Assembly: GCA_937898545.1 (NCBI GenBank)
Contig: CALEJV010000004.1
Location: 1-64,000, forward strand
Source of the DNA: an uncultured Candidatus Saccharibacteria bacterium
Lineage (GTDB): Bacteria > Patescibacteriota > Saccharimonadia > Saccharimonadales > Saccharimonadaceae
DNA length: 64,000 bases
Direction: 5' to 3'
Shown: positions 16,853 through 25,849 of the stretch, one piece after another
How positions within the stretch are numbered: position 1 is the stretch's first letter
How the letters are laid out: the number at the start of each line of letters is the position of its first letter
The notes under the pieces: generated by a model
What the model was told of the DNA's origin: nothing
The model's database searches: none
What the model saw: only the letters and a program-made list of their open reading frames with translations
Made by a program: the position numbers and the translations under genes

Positions 16853-18091
16853 ATGGTGCAGCGACGAGGTGGGCTGGTGTATGGAGTAGTGAGTGTCCTT
16901 GTTGCGGGTGCTCTGTCGGTGATGTTTGGTGGGGTTGCCCAGGCGCAGCAGTGGCAGATGGTATATAACGAGGAGTTTACGGCGCCACTGTCAAATTGGA
17001 AGGTTCTTCAGCAAAATAAAGATAATTATGGCAAGGAGCATTTGGCATATAGCGCCAATAACGTTGCGGTGACTAACGGTTCTTTGCAGATTACGACCCG
17101 GCGTCACTGTGTGTCGAGCGTGGCTGAGCCACTGGGTGATAGCAACGCCAGCCAAGAGCCTTGCCCGTCTGGCAAGATGACACGCTACCAGAGTGGGCGA
17201 GTGGAGTCAGGTCGGGTGCTCGATGGGCATAAACCATTCCGCGTCGAGGTACGGGCGAAGATTAATTGGAATGGCGAGAATGGGACGCGCCCAGCTATTT
17301 GGCTGCGCAATAGTGTGACGCTTGCCAACTGTAGCAACAACAAGCAAGCGAACGACCCCTATGGTGAGCTCGACATGCTGGAGTGGTATTCATGGACGCC
17401 GACCTACACATGGTCGACGACGCATATTCGCTGCTACCACAGCCCATCATCGCAGATATGGAAGACGAAGGGGTTAGGGCATAGCCGAGAGAACCTCATA
17501 CCATCCCCAGTGACATTGGCGAACAACTGGCATGTCTGGGCGACGGAATACGATGGTGAGACGGTCAAATTCTTCGTTGATAACCAGCCGGTGCTGGTGT
17601 ATAACTATCGAGCGGGCGATGAGAAGAGCCATCCAACTGCTCGAGTTCCGGCAGAAAAACCAACAAAAATGGGCATGGATGCGAGCCAATTCAAGCAAGT
17701 CTTTGACGATACGTGGTACGTTATTCTCAACGACTATGTGGAGTGGAAGAGTGAGGAGCACCCGCCCGACTCATCGAAGAAGTTTGCCAACCAGACCTTC
17801 CTTATCGACTATGTCAAGATATACCAAAGCGGTACTCCAACCACTGGCGAAAAACCACCGGCTACCCCATCAGAGAAAAAGGACGACAAGAAAGATAAAA
17901 AGCCTGGCACCAAACGGATGACGGTGAAAAAGAAAAAGGATACGTTTACTGCCAAGGGTCCGCTGGCTGAGCTGATGAGCAACTTTGTGCCAGCACTGCT
18001 GATTAGCCTGTGTTTGCTACTCATCGCACTGGCTGGTTGGCTAGTGTGGTGGTGGCGTCGCCGGCGCCAGCGCACTCAACCTACACTATAA
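16853..18091 (+). CDS. Surface-anchored glycoside hydrolase family 16 protein
   Basis: A 412-residue exported enzyme. A signal peptide spans 1-31 (cleavage after AQA). The GH16 jelly-roll follows, with the catalytic motif GELDMLEW (E172 nucleophile, D174, E177 acid/base) and NNWHVWATEYDGETVKFFVD. A Lys/Asp-rich linker (about 335-370) leads to a C-terminal membrane helix and the basic tail WWWRRRRQR, so the enzyme is tethered outside. GH16 enzymes cut beta-1,3/1,4-glucans, agars and related chains; the target here is unknown. GAGGAG lies just before the ATG; a GTG three bases later is possible. Confidence 0.9.
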   Translation: MVQRRGGLVYGVVSVLVAGALSVMFGGVAQAQQWQMVYNEEFTAPLSNWKVLQQNKDNYGKEHLAYSANNVAVTNGSLQITTRRHCVSSVAEPLGDSNASQEPCPSGKMTRYQSGRVESGRVLDGHKPFRVEVRAKINWNGENGTRPAIWLRNSVTLANCSNNKQANDPYGELDMLEWYSWTPTYTWSTTHIRCYHSPSSQIWKTKGLGHSRENLIPSPVTLANNWHVWATEYDGETVKFFVDNQPVLVYNYRAGDEKSHPTARVPAEKPTKMGMDASQFKQVFDDTWYVILNDYVEWKSEEHPPDSSKKFANQTFLIDYVKIYQSGTPTTGEKPPATPSEKKDDKKDKKPGTKRMTVKKKKDTFTAKGPLAELMSNFVPALLISLCLLLIALAGWLVWWWRRRRQRTQPTL

Positions 18092-18152
18092 CTGGAGGGC
18101 AGGGAGCAGGGTAGAGGTGCCGCGCGAGGATGTTTCCGCACCGCACCAATGC

Positions 18153-18165
18153 TATACTAGAACTA
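18153..18165 (+). promoter_or_regulatory. Leaderless promoter -10 of polA
   Basis: TATACT at 18153-18158, AGAACT, ATG at 18165 and again at 18168. No ribosome site. Confidence 0.6.
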
Positions 18166-20732
18166 TGATGAAGCGCCTAGTGATTATTGATGGCAAAAGT
18201 GTGTTCTACCGTGGGTACTATGCCATGCCCAACCTTTCGACGGCCGATGGGACGCCAACTGGCGGGGTGTATGGCTTTGCGGCGCTGAGCCTGGAGCTAA
18301 TCAAGCGCCTCCAGCCAGACTATGTGTGCGTGGCGTGGGATAAGCCAAAGACGAATATCCGCCGCCGTCTTGCCATTTACGACCAATACAAGGCTGGTCG
18401 TAAGCCCGCTCCGCCAGATTTTTACGCCCAGATACCACTACTCCACGAGCTTTTGCAGGCCTTTGGCTGGCCGCTGTATGAGTTTGATGATTACGAGGCG
18501 GACGATATTATGGCGACGCTTGACGCCCAGGCCGAGCAGCAGGGGGATATCGAGACGTATCTCATCACGAGCGACCTCGACGCCTTGCAAATACTCGACC
18601 AAAATACCTACCTCTATGCCCTCAAAAAAGGCTTGACCAATATCGACAAATTCGACATCGCTGCCTTTGAGCAGCGCTATGGTATTCGGATTGGCCAGTT
18701 TCTTGACTTCAAGAGCCTCAAAGGCGATGCGTCGGATAACATCCCCGGTGTGCCAGGGGTGGGGGAGAAGACGGCGGTTAAGCTGCTGCAGCAATTCGAC
18801 ACACTTGACAACCTCTATGATAATCTCTGGCAGGTCAAAGATACCTTGCGGCGCAAGCTGGAGCAGGGCAAAGATTCGGCCTATATGAGCCGCGAGCTAG
18901 CACGGCTGTATACCGATGCACCAGTGACGCTCGACCGAGCAGCGATGGCAATGGATAACTGCGACCCAGCAGCGGTGCGGGCGATGTTGCAGCGGCTGGA
19001 GTTTCGTAGTTTGCTGCGCCAATTACCACCGCAGATGCAGGCAGCAGAGAACGCTCAGCCGCCTGATGTGCCAGTGGTGCAGCATGCCACCGAGCTGCCT
19101 GCTCACCAAGCCAAGGCGCTCTTCCTGATGGCTCAGGAGCTGCTGGTCTGGCCGGTCGAGGGCGGCGTCTGGGTAAGCCACGAGCGAGGCAAGGCAGCCC
19201 GCCTGAGTTGGCGTGATGCGATTGATGTTATTCCGCATGTGCCGATCGTTGGGCACCGCACCAAGGAATTATTACGCCGCTTACTGGCTCGTGGCGTGCG
19301 GCAGCTGCCAGTCGTGAAGCATGATACCGCTCAGGGGTCGTTCTTGCTTAATCCACTGCGTAAGTCGCGGGAACTGGCCGACCTCGTGGGGCTGGAATCG
19401 CTTGATGACCCACGCCTGGCCATTAGTGCACTGTGGGCGGTGTACGATGAGCAAGCTCAGGCACTCGATGCGCTGCCCGAGCTTGCCCGGGTGGCCCGGA
19501 CAATGGACTTTCCGCTTATTCCTGTGCTAGCGCGGATGGAGTGGCGCGGTATCCGGCTCGATAGCCGCACACTTGCGGCGATGCAGCGCACCTTGAGTAG
19601 CGAGATCGCCGAGTTGCAGCAGCAGATCTATGGCATGGTGGGGTATGAGCTTAATATTGGCAGCCCGGCCCAGCTGGCTGAGGCGCTCTTTGTCAAGCTT
19701 CAGCTGCCGACGGCGGGCATTAAGAAGGGTAAGACGGGCTACTCGACTGGCCAGAAGGAGCTGGATAAGCTTCGGCCGCATCACCCGATCATCGGGCTGG
19801 TGGAGCGTTACCGCGAGCTAACCAAGCTGCAAAACACGTATGTCCAGGCCTTGCCGCAGCTGACCGACGACGCAGGCTATATCCACACCACCTTCAACCA
19901 AGATGTGGTAGCGACGGGCCGGCTCAGTAGTACCGACCCAAATTTGCAAAACATCCCAATTCGCAGTGAGCTGGGGCGGCACGTTCGCGATGCCTTTGTG
20001 CCAGCGCCAGGTAATGTGTTTGTCAATGCTGACTATTCGCAGTTTGAGCTGCGCCTAGCGGCCGTGCTGTCGGGGGAGGAGGCGATGATTCGTGATTTTA
20101 ATACCGATATCGATATCCACGCCAACACCGCCGCGCAGGTCTATGGCGTGCCGCTGGACGTCGTGACGAAGGAGCAGCGTCGCCGGGCCAAGGTGGTGAA
20201 CTTTGGGGTGTTGTATGGGATGAGCCAGCATGGCCTGGCCGCCGCAGCGCAGATGAGCTATGCCGAGGCGCAGCACTTTATTGATGAGTATTATCGCCTC
20301 CGGCCCAAGCTCAAGGCCTATATGGCGCAGACCATCCAGCAGGCGCACGATGCGGGCTTCGTCCAGACGCTGTTTGGCCGCCGCCGCTGGACGCCGGATG
20401 TTGCGTCGCGCAACTTTGCAGTGCGCAGCGCTGCCGAGCGAGCAGCTGCCAATATGCCGATCCAAGGTACCGAGGCCGACCTCATGAAGCTTGCCATGCT
20501 GGCGGTGGAAGACAAGCTGGCCCAGGCTGGAGAGCAGCTGGCTGATGGCGATGGCCAGCCGATTGGTTGGCAGGTGGTGCAGATTCACGATAGCATTATG
20601 GTTGAGTGCCCGCGCGCCCATGCCGAGCAGGTGAGCCATATCCTGCGCGAGACAATGGAGCATATTTATCCACAGCTTGGCGTTAAGCTCAAAGTCGACG
20701 TCTCGATTGGTGATAATTGGGGACAGGTCTAA
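18165..20732 (+). CDS. polA: DNA polymerase I, proofreading domain degenerate
   Basis: An 855-residue polymerase. Residues 1-290 are the 5'-3' exonuclease (IIDGKSVFYRGYYAM, DDYEADDIMATL, GDASDNIPGVPGVGEKTA). Residues about 300-455 fill the 3'-5' exonuclease slot, but the DxE metal motifs are absent, so proofreading is probably lost. The polymerase has motif A DYSQFELRLA (D623), the O-helix RRAKVVNFGVLYG (K676) and motif C QIHDSIMVE, where S810 replaces the usual Glu after D809. The start at 18165 is favoured over an upstream GTG-proximal frame because of the promoter position. Confidence 0.95.
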   Translation: MMKRLVIIDGKSVFYRGYYAMPNLSTADGTPTGGVYGFAALSLELIKRLQPDYVCVAWDKPKTNIRRRLAIYDQYKAGRKPAPPDFYAQIPLLHELLQAFGWPLYEFDDYEADDIMATLDAQAEQQGDIETYLITSDLDALQILDQNTYLYALKKGLTNIDKFDIAAFEQRYGIRIGQFLDFKSLKGDASDNIPGVPGVGEKTAVKLLQQFDTLDNLYDNLWQVKDTLRRKLEQGKDSAYMSRELARLYTDAPVTLDRAAMAMDNCDPAAVRAMLQRLEFRSLLRQLPPQMQAAENAQPPDVPVVQHATELPAHQAKALFLMAQELLVWPVEGGVWVSHERGKAARLSWRDAIDVIPHVPIVGHRTKELLRRLLARGVRQLPVVKHDTAQGSFLLNPLRKSRELADLVGLESLDDPRLAISALWAVYDEQAQALDALPELARVARTMDFPLIPVLARMEWRGIRLDSRTLAAMQRTLSSEIAELQQQIYGMVGYELNIGSPAQLAEALFVKLQLPTAGIKKGKTGYSTGQKELDKLRPHHPIIGLVERYRELTKLQNTYVQALPQLTDDAGYIHTTFNQDVVATGRLSSTDPNLQNIPIRSELGRHVRDAFVPAPGNVFVNADYSQFELRLAAVLSGEEAMIRDFNTDIDIHANTAAQVYGVPLDVVTKEQRRRAKVVNFGVLYGMSQHGLAAAAQMSYAEAQHFIDEYYRLRPKLKAYMAQTIQQAHDAGFVQTLFGRRRWTPDVASRNFAVRSAAERAAANMPIQGTEADLMKLAMLAVEDKLAQAGEQLADGDGQPIGWQVVQIHDSIMVECPRAHAEQVSHILRETMEHIYPQLGVKLKVDVSIGDNWGQV

Positions 20733-20826
20733 GAACACCAACCGAACAGAGGTCAGACTATAGACAAAGTATCGAGAGTGGTGTATAATCTGGGCCATCA
20801 CAAGCAAAACAGAATAGAGGTTGGGC

Positions 20827-21615
20827 ATGGCACAAAGCGAAGCAGTAGATACATCATTTTCTAATGGTGGAGAGCGTGCTGGCGCTGGCCTGCCCAGTCC
20901 GTATGATCCAGAGGCGTCTGCCGATAGCCTCGATCGCTCTACCTACCAGGCGACGCACGATGCCATCGTCGAAGCAGCCCAGGCGAGTGGTGAGCTGCAG
21001 CCCCTGACTGAGGCGGAGATGGAGCGGCGGGCAGCGAACGAAGGAGTGGCGCGTCAGCTATTTGAAGCAGAGGTGCAGAGAGAAGAGAGAGAAATTGAGG
21101 GTCGATTGGCAGATCAATCCCTGGATAAAAAAGAGCGAGAGAAGCTTGACGCTCGGCTCGACAAGTTGCGCGCGATAGAAAAGAAGGGGCCAACGTATGG
21201 CTTTTTGTACGATCCGGCGGGTAATATGGGCTCTCTAAAGCATTATGAATTTGGCTCGATGGATCTGGCCGATTGGCGAGTGGTCTGCTGTGATGTGGGT
21301 GGAGAACCGTATGAGGCGCGAGTGACTGATGCATGGCAATTGACTCGTGGTACATTTGGCGCAACTGGTCTTGTGCCAGATGATGCAACAGCTCGGATAG
21401 TTGTGACAACAACGAGTGAGCAGGGAACAACACAATACGTTATTGACTGTTATGAAGGGAAGTCGCCTTTGGTTGTGGCGGTTGAAACACCGAGTAAGGG
21501 TGGTGATCGCACGGTGACGCCATATTTGGCAGACTGGAGTCGGAGCGGTACTGCAACGGACGAGGTGGATAGAAGTAACTCACAGGATGATGGTGAGATT
21601 GTCCGCGCAGCATAA
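20827..21615 (+). CDS. Hypothetical protein
   Basis: A 262-residue soluble protein without recognised domain. The N-terminal 40 residues are disordered. A charged helical stretch with coiled-coil character covers about 50-120 (EAEVQREEREIEGRLADQ and following). The second half is predicted mixed beta (DWRVVCCDVGGEPYEARV, ARIVVTTTSEQGTTQYVID) and ends acidic. TATAAT lies about 45 bases upstream and GAGG before the ATG, so the message has a leader. Confidence 0.65.
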   Translation: MAQSEAVDTSFSNGGERAGAGLPSPYDPEASADSLDRSTYQATHDAIVEAAQASGELQPLTEAEMERRAANEGVARQLFEAEVQREEREIEGRLADQSLDKKEREKLDARLDKLRAIEKKGPTYGFLYDPAGNMGSLKHYEFGSMDLADWRVVCCDVGGEPYEARVTDAWQLTRGTFGATGLVPDDATARIVVTTTSEQGTTQYVIDCYEGKSPLVVAVETPSKGGDRTVTPYLADWSRSGTATDEVDRSNSQDDGEIVRAA

Positions 21616-22064
21616 GCGAGAATGTGTGAGGTGTGCCAGATACTGTAGTAAGCGGGTAACTTTCATCTTCTTTGCTACCTATCGCCCAGCGAGCAGGTAA
21701 TTTCTTAGCTGGAGCAACGAGTGTGGTATATGTCTATATGTCGCATGTAACTTGCTGTAGTATCGCTCTTCGTACTGTCGAATAAGGAGACTTGTTGGTT
21801 TGTGCTTGGGTTTTTATGTGACTATTATTGCGGCGCGTGACTAGACTGGGTTAGAGAAGAGCAGTAGACGAGCATGTCAGCTTGATTGAGCAGCAACACT
21901 GAAGCTCTTGATAGGCAGCCCGCGTTCTAAGACGGTAGGTGTGCAAGTATCCTGAGAATCGCGCATCGTCTTTGTCGTCATATACGAGACTCAGATGCTC
22001 TTACTACTATTGATTGCATCCTTTTGCTTGCTCCACGGCTCTATGTAGTAGCTCTTTTACATAG
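21616..22064. other. Non-coding region, left part
   Basis: About 450 bases of mixed composition after the hypothetical gene. I found no open frame with a ribosome site, no tRNA fold and no RNase P, SRP or tmRNA signature. It ends at the G-free tract. Confidence 0.4.
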
Positions 22065-22354
22065 CTTCTCCTTTTTATTTATTCATATCTATCTATATTT
22101 CCATTTATATCTTTATACCCATCTCTCTATCTCTATAACTCTCTTTCTTTCATATTTCTCTATCTATTTCTATATCCATCTCTATATTTCTCTATATCTA
22201 TATTTCTATCTATTTCTCTATCTTTCTCTATCTCTATTTATCTCTATTTATCTCTATCTACTTATCTTTATCTTTATTTATCTATCTTTCTATTTCTCTA
22301 TTTCTCTATTTCTATCTATATCCATACTTATATATCCATATATCCATCCATATC
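22065..22354. repeat. G-free, pyrimidine-rich degenerate repeat tract
   Basis: On the plus strand there is not one G in 290 consecutive bases. The tract is made of degenerate TCTATW/TTTATC-type units of 4 to 8 bases, mainly T, C and A. It happens to be open in one frame (22024-22377), but the product would be only I, Y, F, L and S repeats with no ribosome site, so I read it as DNA or RNA structure, not a gene. The composition is wholly unlike the flanks. Confidence 0.75.
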
Positions 22355-22429
22355 GATCTCTCTCCTATTATATATAAATATATAAAAGAAGAGAAAAAAG
22401 AACCCACGCTAACAGAGAAAAAACAGGGT

Positions 22430-22461
22430 AAACCAGGCGAATTTCGAAATTCGCCTGGTTT
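22430..22461. repeat. Perfect 32-bp palindrome
   Basis: The 16-base half AAACCAGGCGAATTTC is followed directly by its exact reverse complement, with no loop. It lies 75 bases after the G-free tract and a purine-rich stretch. It could be a dimeric protein site, a cruciform or a terminator-like hairpin; no T run follows. Confidence 0.7.
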
Positions 22462-22694
22462 GAAGGAAGAAGATGGCAATGTTTTGGTAGATATATAGTG
22501 AATTAAGAGAAGCAGCAGAGCAGGTGATCTGGCAAGAGAAGTGTTCGCCTGCAGGTTGACGAAGGGGAAGCGAGGGGAGGAAGTGTAAGGCGACTGATAT
22601 GTTGTGCGATTTGGGCTATGCTAGCTTGACTTTTCTTGCTGGAGGTTCTATTGTGTAACAAACTAATAACAATACACTCACGGAGATACCCCTT
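22462..22694. other. Non-coding region, right part
   Basis: Purine-rich sequence between the palindrome and the next gene. Only the GGAG ribosome site near 22682 can be named. Confidence 0.35.
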
Positions 22695-23834
22695 ATGACC
22701 TTAGTACCGCCAAATGGCAGAGATTTAAGCCCAGATCAGCTATGGGCGCTCAAGGAGAAGCTGCGCCGCAAAGGATATGACAAAACAGCCACGCAGCAAC
22801 AAGCCGAAAATGAAGCTGCCGTTAATAGTCTCTACGCTGGCCTTGGTGGCAACAGCGTACCTAGCGGCACTACCTTCGACAAAATAGACACCACTACACC
22901 AGAGAATAGCGACCCGGATGACCTTGCCAGGCAGGTGGATGCGCTGTATGGTTCTCCCCAATCCCATAAGCGAGAGAATCCTAATCCTGATGAGATGGCG
23001 ACAAATCGCTTCTACTGGGACGTGAGCAAGACTGGCGAACCTGACGAGGCAGAGAAGGATAGTGTTTTGACGGATGAGCAATATGAGCCACTTACTCCTA
23101 AGGACGAGGGAGATCACTTGCTAAATGGCCGCCGGACGAGTGCACGCAAGGTGTATAATCAGCTTGATGCATCGACAGCCGATCGTTTGGCTGGGGAGGG
23201 TGACTCGCGGCTTGCGGCGCTTGATGTGATCGATGGCTTTGGCGACTCGATCCATGCCAACCAGAAGGGGAAGTTTGACAAGCAAACGCACAAGACCGAG
23301 ACCAAGGTGCAGCAGCAGTTTGAAAAGCTTGGCATTGACGAGCATCTTGATATGCATGATGGTGATGTCCAACAGCGCATAAAAACCCGCGTCACTACAG
23401 AAGTGCTGGAAGCTGGCGTGGGTGACACCGGTGAGTACGTGATGGGCAAAGACCAGGTGTATACCGAGACACATGGTGATATTCTCAATACCGACAAAGC
23501 GCGTGAAGCAGTGCGAGCTGTTGCAGCAGAAGAGTTTTTGCTGTGCATCAAAAATGGTGATATTGCATATAATGCGCTTGCAGCAGCTGACCCATCACTC
23601 GCACGTTTTGTTAGTGGCTATGGGAACTTTTTCTCTGACCGCAATATTGAGAGCGAGACGAATAAGAACCTCGCCGAGCTGGGTCGCCGTCTTGAGCAGT
23701 CGGATCCTGCTATGCAGTTGATGCAGCAGATGCAAGAGCAAAAGCTCGCTGCAGCGCCATCTCCCGAGAACACGCAAAACACCAAGCAGCAGCAATCTAT
23801 TGCCGAGCACTTTGGCTTCGATCTTGCGGCATAA
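22695..23834 (+). CDS. Hypothetical protein
   Basis: A 379-residue soluble, acidic protein with no family I recognise. The first 150 residues are polar and probably disordered, rich in Asp, Pro, Asn. From about 150 to 330 it is helical with amphipathic segments (ADRLAGEGDSRLAALDVIDG, TKVQQQFEKLGIDEHLDMHD). A Gln-rich tail (MQLMQQMQEQ) ends in a short hydrophobic motif. GGAG lies 9 bases before the ATG. It is downstream of the large non-coding block. Confidence 0.65.
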   Translation: MTLVPPNGRDLSPDQLWALKEKLRRKGYDKTATQQQAENEAAVNSLYAGLGGNSVPSGTTFDKIDTTTPENSDPDDLARQVDALYGSPQSHKRENPNPDEMATNRFYWDVSKTGEPDEAEKDSVLTDEQYEPLTPKDEGDHLLNGRRTSARKVYNQLDASTADRLAGEGDSRLAALDVIDGFGDSIHANQKGKFDKQTHKTETKVQQQFEKLGIDEHLDMHDGDVQQRIKTRVTTEVLEAGVGDTGEYVMGKDQVYTETHGDILNTDKAREAVRAVAAEEFLLCIKNGDIAYNALAAADPSLARFVSGYGNFFSDRNIESETNKNLAELGRRLEQSDPAMQLMQQMQEQKLAAAPSPENTQNTKQQQSIAEHFGFDLAA

Positions 23835-23893
23835 TCACAGGGGTTTTTCCGCATTATACTCTCGGATCTATTGAGTTTTTGTAGGCTTTGTGG

Positions 23894-23906
23894 TATTGTA
23901 CTCTCA
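23894..23906 (+). promoter_or_regulatory. Leaderless promoter -10
   Basis: TATTGT at 23894-23899, ACTCTC, ATG at 23906. Confidence 0.45.
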
Positions 23907-24511
23907 TGTATAAAGGCGAGCGGCCAAAAGTTTTTCCAATTATTGTCACTATCTTGGTGATTTCGTTGGTGGTGGCAGCAGTGGCGTCGGTCATCCGCAT
24001 GGTGGCGACCCGCCAGGAGACGAACAACACCAATACGCAGCAATCAGCCGAGAGCTTCTACGACCAAGTGGTGGCGCACAATGCGACCAACAGTGTCCGC
24101 TGGACGGTGCGTGGGCCGATTGTGGCAGATGAGACCTTCCGCTCGTACCAGATCGAGATTTCGCCCAATAAGCGGACATATACGGTGTATCAGGGCTACT
24201 TAGACAAGCAGCTCGACCGTAAGGAGTTTGAGAACAACCAGCAGGCCTACGAGCAACTTGTGTATGCTCTCAGCAAGGCGCAGATCCAAGATACGCGCAC
24301 GGTGGATGACGACGACGTGCGTGGGGTGTGTGCCACTGCTGGGCGACTCTACACCTTTGAGACGATGGATAGCGGCACGACGAAGACGCGCATCTGGACA
24401 TCGAGCTGTCAAGGTTCACCCGGCTCGATGAAGGCCGATGTACCCAAGATCCATGCACTCTTTGCCAACCAGATCCCTGGCTTTGCACCGATGTTTGATA
24501 AGACGCAATAA
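23906..24511 (+). CDS. Hypothetical membrane-anchored extracytoplasmic protein
   Basis: A 201-residue protein with a short basic N-terminus (MYKGERPK), one membrane helix (VFPIIVTILVISLVVAAVASVI) and a beta-rich outer domain of about 165 residues. Two cysteines, in GVCATAGRLY and SSCQGS, could form a disulfide. No catalytic motif is apparent. The start has no ribosome site but a -10 hexamer six bases upstream. Confidence 0.7.
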   Translation: MYKGERPKVFPIIVTILVISLVVAAVASVIRMVATRQETNNTNTQQSAESFYDQVVAHNATNSVRWTVRGPIVADETFRSYQIEISPNKRTYTVYQGYLDKQLDRKEFENNQQAYEQLVYALSKAQIQDTRTVDDDDVRGVCATAGRLYTFETMDSGTTKTRIWTSSCQGSPGSMKADVPKIHALFANQIPGFAPMFDKTQ

Positions 24512-24604
24512 AAAGGCGCTATATGGCTGGCGTCTAGGGTTCGAGTAGTCCTGGCAATCTTATGCTGCTTCGCTTTATATTCCTATTGAGTGGGACATTA
24601 TATG

Positions 24605-24631
24605 GGCCGACATTCTGCTTGCGTGTCGGCC
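24605..24631. terminator. Hairpin, possible terminator
   Basis: GGCCGACA (24605-24612) pairs with TGTCGGCC (24624-24631), a perfect 8-bp stem. The following CTCTTACATT is only weakly T-rich. Confidence 0.45.
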
Positions 24632-24724
24632 TCTTACATTAGGCTAAAAGAGATTATGACAATCTGCTTTCAGTGCAGTGATAGGGAAGAAGAGCTCATG
24701 CTAGCCACGCTCTACTACCAATGG

Positions 24725-24738
24725 TATAATCGAGCGTA
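24725..24738 (+). promoter_or_regulatory. Leaderless promoter -10 of the HAD gene
   Basis: TATAAT at 24725-24730, seven bases, ATG at 24738. Confidence 0.55.
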
Positions 24739-25313
24739 TGATTCGTGCAGTGATTTTTGATTGTTTTGGCGTGCTCTATGGTGGGAGTATTGAGGTGCTC
24801 ATGGCGCAGTGCCCGCCGGATCGCCGAGCCGAGCTAGAGGATATTAACAAGCAGTCGGACTATGGCTATATCTCGCGGCAGGAGTTTATTACAGAGGTGG
24901 CACGGCTCTCGGAGCAGACGCCAGCCCAGATAGCGGCGTTGCTTGAGCAGGTGCATGTGCGCAATAGCGAGCTGATCGCCATGATTCACACGCTGCGCCA
25001 GCGTTACCCAGCCATCAAAGTAGGACTACTGAGCAATGTGGGGAGTGATACGATCGAGCGGCTGTTTACCCCTGATGAGCTGCGCGAGCTCTTTGATGCC
25101 GTGGTGCTCTCGTATGCCGAGCACATTGCCAAGCCAAGCCGCGAGGCCTTCGAGCTAGCAGCAGATCGGCTCGGCGTGTCGCCTGGCCAATGTGTGATGA
25201 TCGATGACCGGCTAGACAACTGCTCTGGGGCTGAAGCTGCTGGCATGCGTGCTATTCTCCATACAGCCAATAGCCGCACGATGGCCGAGCTTGAGGAGCT
25301 GGTGGGGGAGTGA
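24738..25313 (+). CDS. HAD-superfamily hydrolase
   Basis: A 191-residue HAD protein. Motif I is IFDCFGVLY with nucleophile D8; the usual second Asp is replaced by F10, as in several haloacid-dehalogenase-type members. Motif II is LLSNVGSD, motif III the Lys in HIAKPSREAFELAADRLG, and motif IV CVMIDDRLDNC. The substrate is unknown. The stop overlaps the next start, and the run HAD-membrane protein-mutM-holA is one tight operon. Confidence 0.88.
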   Translation: MIRAVIFDCFGVLYGGSIEVLMAQCPPDRRAELEDINKQSDYGYISRQEFITEVARLSEQTPAQIAALLEQVHVRNSELIAMIHTLRQRYPAIKVGLLSNVGSDTIERLFTPDELRELFDAVVLSYAEHIAKPSREAFELAADRLGVSPGQCVMIDDRLDNCSGAEAAGMRAILHTANSRTMAELEELVGE

Positions 25314-25849
25314 TGACACCCGTGTGGCTTGGGCTGATGGCCGGTTGTTTGCTTGTGCTGTTTGTCTATACACTGTGGATGGTGCCGCCGCAGCTTGGCA
25401 AGACGCTCAGTATGCATATTGAGCAGCGGACGAAGACGGTGATTGCGGGCAAGATTCTTTTGCCACTGACTGGCCTGAGCCTTGCGCTGTGGGCTGTACA
25501 GTCGGCATTGCCACGAGCGGTGCAGCTCCTCCTTCTTGTTGTGAGTCTTAATTTTTGTGTGATGGGATTGGTGCCATTTGGCGTGAGCCAGCGGCGCACG
25601 CTGATCCACAACATTGCAGCCTGGGGCTGTATACCGGTTATAACGATCATTGAGGCGCTTGTCCTGCTGAGCGATACTCATCCGGTGGTGCGGGTGGTAA
25701 CGAGCGGCGCTCTGGTGTGCCAGGCTATTGTTCTTGGTTGCTACTTCTTTGCTAAGCCGTGGCATCGCTATATTATGCTGGTAGGGCAAGCGATTTATTT
25801 TTCGCTTTTTGTGGCGATGATCTGGGCGATGGAGCGTTTTCATGCCTGA
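25313..25849 (+). CDS. Multi-pass membrane protein
   Basis: A 178-residue protein with about five membrane helices (WLGLMAGCLLVLFVYTLWMV, LLPLTGLSLALWAV, LLLLVVSLNFCVMGLVPFGV, IPVITIIEALVLLS, YIMLVGQAIYFSLFVAMIWAM). I recognise no transporter signature. The ATG at 25313 shares one base with the HAD stop; a GTG at 25310 is an alternative. It overlaps mutM by eight bases. Confidence 0.75.
   Translation: MTPVWLGLMAGCLLVLFVYTLWMVPPQLGKTLSMHIEQRTKTVIAGKILLPLTGLSLALWAVQSALPRAVQLLLLVVSLNFCVMGLVPFGVSQRRTLIHNIAAWGCIPVITIIEALVLLSDTHPVVRVVTSGALVCQAIVLGCYFFAKPWHRYIMLVGQAIYFSLFVAMIWAMERFHA

Noticed and set aside
22024..22377. Open frame over the G-free tract
   Set aside because: It encodes only repeats of I, Y, F, L, S, has no ribosome site, and the openness follows from lack of G (no TAG/TGA).
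21616..22694. Chromosome origin in the large gap
   Set aside because: No dnaA, dnaN or DnaA-box cluster is near; only the odd tract and palindrome are present.
24530..24560. Possible tRNA T-loop (GGTTCGAG)
   Set aside because: No matching T-stem, anticodon arm or acceptor stem around it.
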